This document shows positions 29,022 through 38,819 of a DNA stretch of 64,000 bases, one piece after another; the first letter of the stretch is position 1; the number at the start of each line of letters is the position of its first letter. The position numbers and the translations under genes were made by a program. The notes under the pieces are model-generated. The model had not been told where the DNA came from. It searched no databases and saw only the letters and a list, made by a program, of their open reading frames with translations. Source of the DNA: Sodalis glossinidius str. 'morsitans' (GTDB lineage Bacteria; Pseudomonadota; Gammaproteobacteria; Enterobacterales; Enterobacteriaceae); the NCBI RefSeq assembly GCF_000010085.1, contig NC_007712.1, forward strand, positions 558,001 to 622,000, read 5' to 3'.

Positions 29022-30137
29022 TGTATTTTTTAGATAACAACAGCGGCATTGCCACCATGCCGCTGCTGAAAGAAACCCAGAGCACCACGCCGTTATGGTT
29101 TACCGAGGGCGACGGCAACAAGGGTATCAGCTGGCCGGGGGAGGACTGGTTCAATATCCAGCAAGCCGAACAGCTGGCATTACTGGACGCCGCTGGCATC
29201 CGCCCGGATAAGGGTAAGTTAAACAAGTTGACGCTGGCTATCCGCGCAATTATCGGCCAGGAGGCGCTGCTGAAAACGCAGGCATTGGCTGAAATTGCCG
29301 CAGCGGGCAAAGGGGCACAGGAAAAGGCGCGCACGCATCTGGGGCTGGGCAAGCTGGTGACCCAGGACGGTATTGAGGAGGCGACGCTTCACCGCAGTGC
29401 AGTTAAGCAGCGCCACGCACAGAGCGGACGAGACCACCGCCGCGACACCTAAAGCGGTGAATGAACGGGTGAATGCCGTGGTGGATTATGCCCCGTCGGA
29501 TTTAGATACGCTGAACAAGCTGGCGCAGGCGATTAGCAATAACCCGAAATTTGCCGAAAGCGTGACGCAGCTCCTGAGCCAGAAACTAGCGAAAAATGAA
29601 AATGGGGCCGACATCCCAGACAAAAATCAATTTGTGAAAAACATTGGCCTGACGGAAACGGTAGATTGTGCAAAAAATGCGCTGGATAAACGCACGGGTG
29701 GGACCGTCAATGGCGACATTATTTCACAGTGTGGTCAGCTCTTACTGAAAGGGGACAACCACAAGCATCTGGGTTTTCATAATCAGGACGGTAGCGTTCG
29801 CATGTGGCTCTACAAAGACAAGGGGGGTGATGGCGTTCGGCTAAACAACGGCAATGACGGTGGCAGAGATTGGGTATTCAATAAAAACGGGCATTTTTAT
29901 TCCCCCCCCCCAGGCACTTCATGCCGCAGTAGAGACCTATCAAGAGAATGGCAATATCCACGGAGCAGTCTGGGGTGGACATTTGAGCGGCTGGGTGGAT
30001 AACAGAGTCAATGGTCGTGCCACTTGGGATTATGTTAACGGCACATTTGTGCGTGATATCAGGGGTGGTTTAGAAAGCGTAATAGCATGGAATGGCCCCG
30101 GATATGTAGATCAAGGGGGATACGTGTTAACCGGCGC
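29021..30137 (+). pseudogene. Tail fibre, frameshifted and cut by an IS element
   Basis: N-terminal fibre domain: YFLDNNSGIATMPLLKETQS then TPLWFTEGDG. Shift near 29390 to ADETTAATPKAVNERVNAVV, the repeated short-fibre motif, and DTLNKLAQAISNNPKFAESV. A second shift falls at a run of ten C near 29904, after which FERLGG/HLSGWVDNRVNGRATWDY continues. The coding sequence is interrupted by the IS at 30138, so the receptor-binding tip, fibre assembly genes and any invertible segment are gone. Confidence 0.85.
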
Positions 30138-31087
30138 GGCTTTGTTGAATAAATCAGAACTTGTGACTACGCCCCCCTAGCAGATCGATTGTTATGCGAT
30201 CCGGATGCTGTTCAGCATTCCTAACAGCGTCATTTTGTTAAGCGCTTTGACCATCGCCATTGCCTCACCTACCTTCGCATCATAGTCACGCAGACTTAGA
30301 TGATAGCCCACTTGCTTTTTCCATACATCGTTACTGCCGCTTAGACGCTGATTCGCAACGGCGTAGTTACGCTCATGGTATCGGTCTGGCCAATATTGCG
30401 CCCCACCTCGTGGAGGAATAAGAGGCCTTATTTTCTTCCTCAGCAGAGCATCATGACAGTAGCGGGTATCGTAAGCGCCATCAGCCGACGCTTCCCTGAT
30501 TTTCCGCTGGTCTGGTTTATCAGAGCTGGTAGGGCCTGAGTATTCGTCGTACCGCTGAGCGATAAGTCAGCACAGATAATCTCATGCGTTCTGTCGGCAC
30601 ATGCTGTCGGACTTTCCATTCGCCTTCGCCAAAGACCTTCAGGCCGGCTCCGTCAATGACTAGAGGTGAGATTTCACCACGGGTCGGCGTTTTTATGCTG
30701 ATCTTAACTGTCTTTGCTCGCTTGCTGATCAGCGAGTAGTCTGGGTATCTTAGCGGCAGTACCATCAATTTAAAAATGGCGTCAACGAAGCCCTGTAAAG
30801 CCCTTAACGAAAGGCCAAACCGCGTTTCATCATCAGAACAGTGGTGATAGCCATATCTGCGTAGTGAAGCGGCCGGCCACGCCGTTCAGGCGTTGTTTTT
30901 TCCGTCCATGCAATAATTGCCGACTCATCCAGCCATATCGTCAGAGCCCCGCGCTGCTTGAGAGCTTTGTTGTAAGTGGCCAGTTGGTTATTTTAAACTT
31001 TTGCTTTGCCATGGAGTGCAGATGTTGAAATGACGGTAGTGATCTGAGCAGACGATCACCTAAAAGTTATATTTATTCAAAAAAGCC
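30138..31087 (-). mobile_element. IS5-family (IS903-like) element, copy 1, internally deleted
   Basis: Terminal inverted repeats GGCTTTGTTGAATAAAT at 30138 and ATTTATTCAAAAAAGCC ending 31087 (one mismatch). Length 950 bp against 1021 for copy 2. Flanking 9-mers differ (AACCGGCGC left, TTGCCGGTC right), so there is no target duplication. The left flank is the phage fibre and the right flank is the toxin-like gene. Compared with copy 2 it lacks about 57 bp (between ATCAT repeats) and about 45 bp (between GACAG repeats), but keeps about 35 bp that copy 2 has lost. Confidence 0.88.
30192..31012 (-). pseudogene. IS5-family transposase, copy 1, broken
   Basis: From ATG 31012 (MAKQKFKITNW), the frame runs in pieces to the end LLGMPNSIRIA near 30192. 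The DDE region VIDGAGLKVFGEGEWKVRQH is present. A deletion after it removes the stretch leading to the second Asp (HEIICADLSLGG) and shifts frame. It cannot give an active transposase. Confidence 0.8.
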
Positions 31088-34000
31088 TTGCCGGTCATAA
31101 AAAGTTGCTTGATTCAATCTTGAAATGATTTTTTATCGGGTCCAGATTAAGTACAAAACAGGCTTGGTACACTTTTCCGATTAGTAGATTGTAATTATCA
31201 TGCAATATAATTTTGCGAGCCAGGCAGTCCCGTGTTGCGAGTGCATAAGGCGAAAGCTTACGCTTGGGCCGATGATCCCGCTTGCGTTTTTTTTCTACCA
31301 CCAGTCTCCCCTTCTGATTGATCCTCATCTTATAGAATCTGTTTTTTTGGTTTTTTCTAAAGGGAAAAGTATGTCACCTACCTGCAGGGCTCTAATCTGG
31401 CCATCGTCGGGATTGAAAAGGAAATAGGTATGATCGATCTCAAAAATTTCATAAACTTTATCACCATGATCGTCGTCTGCACTGATAAGGGCGTTATGAC
31501 CTGGATAATAGGATAATTTGCGATTATTTAAGGCAAGGTCAAAGACCCAGCGTTGTTGACGTTTTTTTTGTATGCAGTGGCTTAATGATACTGTCTGCCA
31601 AATCGGACGTGGGATGCCAAGGGATGATCGTACACCCAGGCACTTCCGAGTTTTGTACGCAGATAAATTTTATCAAAACGCCTATGCCGCTTTTGACATC
31701 GATCATGGTAAAAACCCGATGTCCATCGCTTGAAATCTCTCCGGTATCACCTGAAATGATATAGGTTTGATCATTCACAAAAAAAGTTGTAATCTCCGCC
31801 GTCAATTTGCATGTGAAAAATATCTGAAGATGCGCTGGCGGATAACGTAGGATATCGCGTTAAGGTTGTGCCCCTAGAGTAAGTTTGAGAAAATTTGATC
31901 ATGCTTTGTCTTATGCCGATGAGGTTTTTGGTCTGTATAATCACCTCGGTAATTTCTCTTCCTTTCGAGAAGATATGTGAGTACAGAGTCAGCGGATTAA
32001 CGCGCTCTATAGCTTTGAGGGCATGATAAGCTCCACGATGAATATTATAAAGCGCCGTGAGTCCCGGATCGAACGCGTCTAAAGTTAATTTGGATAAATC
32101 AAAAATAAAATTTTGTAAGTCACTTGTCTTGATAAAACTAGACGTGACCACATGTTTTAATTTAACCGCGTTGAGGGTGACGCTATCGCCTTTACTTAAG
32201 AAGAGCGGTACAGAAGCAATCCTTTCCAATATCGCTGCTACGGGGACTTTTGCAAGCGTTTGGGTGGCTTTGACGACCCCTTTCAAAAAAGGTCTGGCGG
32301 TAAAGACGACATCGATGGTGCAATCAATCACAATCTGGTTGGTGTCTTCTAGCTCCACGCTGCGAACGCAGGAATAGAATAAAAATTTCTTTGGCTAATT
32401 CAAGCACTTCGTCTTCCCATTTTAGTTCCAGGCCTTGGTTGTACAATGTTTTCTTATTGAGGTCGTATCGTGAGGCAGCGATGCGCTCGACAAATAAACT
32501 GACGTTCTCATGCTGTGATTTGTACGGGTTAGCGATGAGGCCGGAATAGCTGAGCTTGAGACTGTGCAGGGGAAAGGGGGGACACCGTCAAACAGGGGTA
32601 AAATATGGGCGAGGGGGGCCGAGTGATTGATCTGCTGCAAGCGAAGATCATCTATAATGTCGGTAGCGTAAAATGTGCGCGTTTCGCCATGGTGTGTCGC
32701 GTTAAAAAAGATATATTTTTAAAGCGGTGACCAACTGACAATTTTATTGCTGTAAATGGCATCATAGACCGTGCGTTTTAGGGACAGTGTAGGGTTGATG
32801 AACTTTAATTTTCCCTTTATGATAAAATTGTAGTTCTCATAACTAAAATTTTTATCATAGAAATCACTTTTTTCAGTGTGTCAATAGCCTGATTGATTCT
32901 CTCTAGATTGATATTGTTTTGATTTATCGTATCATAAATGGAATGAATAATGGACGACCACAGTTCGGACATGTCAGGCAACGTTTCTGGCGATAAATGC
33001 CGATTCAGGAAGAGAACAGCGATTTTTATGACAACGTGGACTTCATCTATGTCTTCATTGTGTTGTCCCGTGTTTTTGATGTTGTTGAGTACCTGAATAC
33101 CGCTCTTGATCATTTCCGTTAGCGCTAACATGCTTTCTTCCGGAATAGTAATGTGCCTGGCATGCGCGCCGAGAAAAAGTAAAAACCAGGTCGGGATCCA
33201 GACCATAAGTTGCGCAAATTCTACTTCCGCGGGTGCGCTCATAGGGTTCACTGCCAGAATTGGCATTGCGTGGAAAAGATAGCGCGTATTGTAAAACTCC
33301 GCCAACGCGTTTTCCTCGGCCAGATTAATGCTGACGGCCACACTGGCATGAAATTCAGCCAGCGTAATATCGCGGTTCTCGTTGAATACTCTAATCATAT
33401 TTTCTTCAAGGGTAAATCTTTGGAAAAATAGCCTATACAATAAATCACCGACCAGAAACTTTTGTATGTTCTCTGTTAGGTATTCATCATGTTTCTCGCC
33501 ATAAAGTCCTGTACCGTAGAGAGCAATATGCACGATGTCCAATTGGGCATCGGGTTGCGCGTAAAGTAGTTTCAATGCTGCCAGGGTGAGATGGAATTCG
33601 TGAAAATGGTGCGGTAATGACGGACAGTGGGCGATAAAATATCCTGATAATCATTTGTATAATAATATTGTCGATTTGCGATGACTATCCCTGGCGCTGC
33701 TACTCTGACGATGGGGACGAATGATGCCGCGCAAGCCCTGGCGGGTAATGGCCTTTTGCCTACGGCGCTGATGTAGGCCGCAATAATTTCCTGGTCTGCG
33801 CGTTGTTTACTGCCCGAACGGCGATGGCGATCACCCGTTGCCGTTTAGGGCGTAGCGGGATGAACGACGGTATATCCTGCAAGTTTGTAAGCTGATAGCG
33901 TATTTTTACTATGGCTGCGCTGATTCGCTGCCGGCAATGCTTGACCCTGAACGGGAAGCAAAATTTGCAAAGCGCCGTAATGAGTATTGTTGAGCGAAAC

Positions 34001-34101
34001 ACACCGGCGTGTTTCGGCCGACGGCCGTCTATACGGCAATTATGACATTGGCCAGGGGCATATTCGTCACCTGTTGAATTGACGTATTCATTAAAAATCA
34101 A
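31088..34101 (-). pseudogene. 5' part of a large toxin-like gene
   Basis: The probable start is ATG 34101 (MNTSIQQVTNMPLANVIIAV), followed by TAG and several shifts. From about 33660 a better preserved run reads YFIAHCPSLPHHFHEFHLTL then AALKLLYAQPDAQLD and continues to 32817. Then FNATHHGETRTFYATDIIDD, an indel-rich zone, and 32358-31771 with LTLDAFDPGLTALYNIHRGA and ITTFFVNDQTYIISGDTGEI. The last piece is KKRKRDHRPKRKLSPYALAT, ending near the IS. No signal peptide. The DPG-x5-YNIHRGAYHALKAI stretch recalls DUF6543 dermonecrotic-toxin-like proteins, but I cannot confirm this. AT-richer than its surroundings. With 6651-8047 the original gene would encode about 1450 residues. Confidence 0.6.
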
Positions 34102-34649
34102 ATTACATGTTTCCCATCGGGGGGTAAATAGGCTTAATAGCTAATTTATCTTGTCATCTCTTTCATTAAACTTCTTATTTTATAAGTTAATATCATTGTG
34201 ATAATGCTACTGTTTATCCCATGGTGGCTGATGATATTCCTCGGCTTTGACCATTGCGCCCGTGCGCCTTACTCCGCTTGTGCTGATAGCTTGACATTCA
34301 GGGCGCGAATGCTCCTTGCCACCCTGCGCTGCAGCACGCGAAAATAAACGGTGATCTCCATCTGTTCCCCGCAACGGATGCCCTAACTGCCCTGAGTGCC
34401 CCGCATGCCTGAAAGCGGCGGCCGCCGTTGCTAACCCCCTTCCCGTTTGTCTTCGCTGACTTTATTACGCTTGCTTTTCCGCCTTATTACGCCTTTGTGG
34501 GTGTGTGGCTTAACGCCGCGTGTTTTTCTTGTCGAGTAACCGGTGGTAAAGACACAACATTTTTATATACCCGCCCCGGCAATATTGACGATATTTTTAT
34601 TTTAATTTTTTTAGACTTTTCCTCACGCCAACTCATTTGGAGAATCGCC
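34102..34649 (+). promoter_or_regulatory. Upstream region of kdp
   Basis: 548 bp with no gene I can support. A strongly AT-rich block at about 34555-34622 includes a T-tract (ATTTTAATTTTTTTAGAC) resembling the T-rich KdpE-binding site upstream of E. coli kdpFABC. GGAG at 34639-34642 is a plausible ribosome-binding site for kdpF. Promoter boxes are not certain. Confidence 0.35.
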
Positions 34650-34739
34650 GTGAATATAGGGGTGATCGCCGGCATTGTGCTGGTGTTTTTGCTATTGGCC
34701 TATTTATTTTATGCCCTGTTCCGGGCGGAGGAATTCTGA
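34650..34739 (+). CDS. kdpF: KdpF, small subunit of the K+-transporting ATPase
   Basis: 29 residues from GTG 34650, preceded by GGAG, forming one membrane helix (IGVIAGIVLVFLLLAYLFYA). E. coli KdpF (GVITGVLLVFLLLGYLVYAL) is nearly the same. It stabilises the KdpABC complex in the inner membrane. Stop overlaps the kdpA start (ATGA-type coupling). Intact, although too short to be a large mutational target. Confidence 0.88.
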   Translation: MNIGVIAGIVLVFLLLAYLFYALFRAEEF

Positions 34740-36318
34740 TGGCAGCCGAAGCGTTTTTATTGCTGGCCAGTTTTTTAGCGGTGCTGCTGGTGCTGGCGTA
34801 GCCGCTGGGACGATTGATGACAGGGCTGGTGCTCGAAAGCCCGCTGCCGCTAACGGCGGCCTTTGAGCGTACGCTCTGGCACCTGTGCGGAATAGCCGAT
34901 GGCGCCATGCGCTGGTGTCATTACCTGTGTGCCATTCTGGTATTCAACCTGTTGGGCGGAGCGCTGCTGTTGGCGATTTTGCTGTTGCAGGGCGTGCTGC
35001 CCCTTAATCCGCAGCATTTGCCGGGCTTGTCCTGGCATTTGGCGTTAAATACCGCGATAAGTTTCGTCACCAATACCAACTGGCAATCCTACGCCGGTGA
35101 AACCACCATCAGCTATTTCAGCACCTTGGCCGGTCTCGCCGTGCAGAATTTCCTGTCGGCGGCGACCGGGATTGCGGTGTTGTTCGCTCTGATTCGGGGC
35201 TTTGCCCGACACAGCACGCAATATCTCGGCAATGCCTGGCGTGATCTTGTTCGTATCACGCTTTATGTGTTACTGCCGTTATCGCTTCTGCTGGCGCTGT
35301 TTTTCGTCAGCCAGGGGGTGATACAAAACCTCAGCCCCTACCTGACGGTGACGACACTTGAAGGCGCGCAGCAGACGCTGCCCCAATGGGGCCGGTCGCC
35401 TCACAGGAAGCGATTAAAATGCTCGGCACCAACGGCGGCGGCCTGTTTAACGCCAACTAGGCCCATCCTTTTGAAAATCCGACCGCGCTGACCAATTTTG
35501 TGCAGATGCTGGCAATTTTTCTTATCCCGGCGGTGGTGATTCTGGCCGAGGTGCACGGCAACCCGCATTTAGCGGCGTTGGGGGCGAATAGCGCGATGAA
35601 TTGGGAAGGTAAGGAAAGCCGGTTTGGCATTCTGAATTCCAGCTTATTTGCCGTCATCACCACCGCGGCTTCCTGCGGTGAGGTCAATGCGATGCATGAC
35701 TCCTTCACCGCCCTTGGCGGCCTGGTCACGCTCTGGCTGATGCAACTCGGCGAAGTGGTGTTTGGTGGAGTCGGCTCGGGGCTGTACGGCATGTTGGTCA
35801 ATGTGCTGCTGGCGGTATTCATTGCCGGATTAATGATCGGCCTCACGCCGGAGTATTTAGGCATGCCGGAAATGAAGATGGCGGCCATCTATATCCTCAT
35901 CACCCCCTCGCTGGTGCTGCTCGGGACGGCGCTGGCGATGATGACCGACGCGGGGCGCGCTGGCATGCTTAATCCAGGGGCGCATGGTTTCAGCGAGGTG
36001 CTGTATGCGGTGTCCTCCGCAGACAATAATAATGGCAGCGCGTTTGCCGGTCTCTCTGCCAATACCCCGTTTTGGAATCTCTTACTGGCGGCTGCCATGT
36101 TGCTTGAGCGTTTCGCGCCTTTTGTGCCGCTCATGATCATTGCCGGGTCGCTGGCCGGCAGGCAAACGCAGCCCGCCAGTCCGGGGACGCTGCCGACCCA
36201 TGGCGCGCTGTTTGTCGCTCTCATTATCGGCACGGTATTGCTGATAGGGGCGCTGACATTTATTCCGTCGCTGGCTCTGGGGCCTATTGTTGAACATTTG
36301 CAATTAACGGGTCGCTAA
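34739..36318 (+). pseudogene. kdpA: KdpA, potassium-binding subunit, broken
   Basis: ATG 34739 overlaps the kdpF stop. TAG at 34799-34801 (normally a Gln codon, LVLA-stop-PLGRL). An indel near 35390 disrupts the segment LPMGPVASQEAIKMLGTNGG, and a TAG at 35458-35460 interrupts the filter region FNAN-stop-AHPFENPTAL. The remainder from 35500 is readable to the normal end. KdpA would form the K+ selectivity filter and pore. Three lesions exclude function. Confidence 0.92.
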
Positions 36319-36337
36319 TTGCCGGAGAATATTCCCT

Positions 36338-38223
36338 ATGGGACATCAATCTTTTTCCCCTCAGCGCAGCGCGCTGTGGCGTATAGCGTTAGTCGCGGCG
36401 CTGTGTAAGCTCGATCCCCGGGTGCAGTATCGCAATCCGGTGATGTTTGTGGTGTATCTGGGCAGTATTCTGACGACGTGTCTGGCCATCGCTACGGTGC
36501 AGGATGCCGTCGGCGGGCCGTTTGGTTTTACCCTTGCCATTAGCGTGTGGCTCTGGTTCACCGTCCTGTTCGCCAACTTCGCCGAAGCGCTGGCGGAGGG
36601 GTGCAGCAAAGCACAGGCGGAAAGTCTGAAAGGCATCAAACGCACCAGTTGGGCGCAGAAACTGGCCGCGCCACAGGTGGAGGCCCAGCGACAGAAGGTG
36701 GCGGCGGACAGCCTGCGTAAAGGCGATTACGTGCTGGTGGAGGCGGGCGATATTATCCACTGCGACGGGGAAGTGCTGGCCGGCGGCGCCTCGGTGGATG
36801 AAAGCGCGATTACCGGTGAATCGGCGCCCGTCATCCGCGAAGCCGGCGGCGATTTTGCCTCGGTTACCGGCGGTACGCGTATCTTATCCGACTGGCTGAT
36901 TATCCAATGCAGTGTCAATCCAGGTGAAACCTTCCTGGATCGGATGATCGCCATGGTGGAGAACGCCCAGCGCCGTAAAACGCCTAATGAGGTCGCGCTG
37001 ACTATCTTGTTGATCTCATTGACCATCGTCTTTCTGCTAGCGACCGCTACCCTCTATCCGTTTTCCGCCTGGAGAGGGACGCCGGTCAGCGTGACGGTAC
37101 TGGTGCTGCTGCTGGTGTACCTTATTCCGACGACTATCGGCGCATTGCTCTCCGCGATAGGTATCGCCGGCATGAGCCGCATGCTGGGTGCGAATGTGAT
37201 TGCGACCAGTGGCCGGGCGGTGGAGGCCGCCGGCGATGTGGATGTTCTGCTGATGGACAAGACCGGCACTATTACTCTGGGTAATCGCCAGGCCAGCCAG
37301 TTTTTGCCGGCGCAGGGGATCTAGGAGGATGCGCTCGCCAGCGCGGCACAGCTCACGTCGCTGGCGGATGAAACGCCGGAGGGGCGCAGTATCGTCATTT
37401 TGGCTAAAACGAAATACAACCTGTGTGAACGCAGTCTGCAAAGTCTGAATGCTACCTTTATTCCCTTTTCCGCCCAGACGCGCATGAGCGGCGTGAACAT
37501 CGGGCAGAAAATACTGCGCAAAGGGCGGTGGACGCCATTCGCCGCCACGTGGAAAGCAATGGCGGGCATTTTCCGCGGGATGTGGAAGCGCAGGTGGAGG
37601 CGGTAGTGCGCCAGGGGGAAACGCCGCTGGTGGTGGCTGAAGATAACACCGTGATGGGCGTGGTGGCACAGAAGGATATCGTTAAGGGCGGCATTAAGGA
37701 ACGTTTTGCCGAGCTGCGCAAAATGGGCATCAAAACGGTCATGGTAACCGGCGACAACCCCTTGACCGCGGCGGCGATGAATTCGGGCACTCAGGCCGCC
37801 AAAGAAGCGGGCAATATGGTCGATTTGGACTCCAACCCTACTAAGCTGCTGGAAGTGGTGCATATCGGCAAGCAAATGCTGATGACGCGCGGCTCGCTGA
37901 CCACCTTCAGTATCGCCAACGATGTGGCGAAATATTTCGCCATTATTCCGGCGGCGTTCGCGGTGACCTATCCCGCCTTGAACCGGCTGAATGTCATGGG
38001 GCTGCATTCGCCGACTTCGGCCATTCTGTCGGCGGTAATTTTCAACGCGCTTATCATTGTGTTGCTGATTCCGCTGGCGTTAAAGGGAGTAAGTTATCGA
38101 CCGATGTCCGCGGCGCTGCTGCTGCGCCGTAATCTATGGATTTATGGCGCGGGGGGACTGCTGGTCCCGTTTATCGGTATCAAACTGATTGATGTCCTGT
38201 TGACCGTTATGGGGTTGGGGTAA
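36338..38223 (+). pseudogene. kdpB: KdpB, P-type ATPase subunit, broken
   Basis: The first 328 codons are open and contain the TGES actuator motif (AITGESAP) and the phosphorylation motif DKTGTIT. TAG at 37322-37324 follows. An indel near 37510 interrupts the nucleotide-binding domain. Further on, TGDNPLTAAA joins directly to MNSGTQAAKEAGN, an in-frame loss of about 45 residues that removes the hinge motif GDGxNDxP. The rest carries the C-terminal membrane helices. ATP hydrolysis for K+ uptake is impossible. Confidence 0.93.
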
Positions 38224-38231
38224 GGAGTCTG

Positions 38232-38810
38232 ATGATGAAGTTGTTACGTCCCGCGCTTTCCGTGTTTTTCCTGCTGGTGCTGGTGACCGCCGTGGCCTAT
38301 CCTTTGGTCGTCACCGGCCTCGCCCAATGGTGGTTTCCCGGCGCTGCGCAAGGTTCGTTAGTCACGCAAGACGGTCAGCCGTGCGGTTCCGTGCTGATTG
38401 GTCAGACGTTTACCCGCGCCGGCTACTTTCAGGGGCGGCCCTCGGCGACGGCGGACACGCCGTATAATGCGCCGGCTTCGTCGGGCAGTAACCTGGCGGT
38501 CAGTAACCCGGCCCTGGATGATGCGGTCAAACAGAGGGTGACAGCCCTGCTGCAGGCCAACCCGCACGCCGATGCGCCGGTGCCGGTTGAGCTGGTTACC
38601 GCCTCCGCCAGCGGTCTGGATCCCCATATCAGTCCCGCCGCCGCGCTGTGGCAGATTCCGCGCGTGGCCGAGGCGCGTCACTTGCCCCAGGCGGAGCTGC
38701 GCCGCCTGGTGGACGATAACACCACTCGGCCGCTGCTGTATTTTATCGGCGAGCCGGTAGTGAATGTGCTTAAGCTGAATATGGCGCTGGACGCGCGACA
38801 AAAAGGTTAA
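38232..38810 (+). CDS. kdpC: KdpC, K+-transporting ATPase C subunit
   Basis: 192 residues, the usual length, no lesion. N-terminal membrane helix ([20 protein letters not shown]), then the conserved FQGRPSAT and [10 protein letters not shown] blocks and the C-terminal [10 protein letters not shown]. KdpC assists ATP binding by KdpB. With kdpA, kdpB and kdpD broken, it has no working complex, so its open frame probably only means it has not yet been hit. Confidence 0.93.
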
Positions 38811-38819
38811 GGAATCTGC

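Larger units (their letters stand above)
8048..30137 (+). mobile_element. Mu-like (FluMu-type) prophage remnant, right end missing
   Basis: Gene order follows phage Mu: c repressor on the minus strand, then ner, A, B, early genes, gemA, mor, lysis genes, gp26-28, gp30, G, I, T, gp36-48 and a tail fibre on the plus strand. The left end probably begins at TGT 8048-8050, inside the toxin-like gene; Mu ends start with TG. The right end, normally with fibre assembly, invertase and mom-type genes, is absent because an IS element follows at 30138. At least four internal deletions fuse unrelated genes (A/B, Rz/gp25, gp28/gp30, gp44/gp45/gp47). About 22 kb remains of a typical 35-37 kb. It cannot transpose, as most of A is lost, nor package DNA, as portal and most of terminase are lost. 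Confidence 0.9.

Noticed and set aside
8048..30137. Prophage as a possible active or satellite element
   Set aside because: Transposase core, portal and terminase nuclease are absent and the right end is missing, so mobilisation even by a helper is unlikely.
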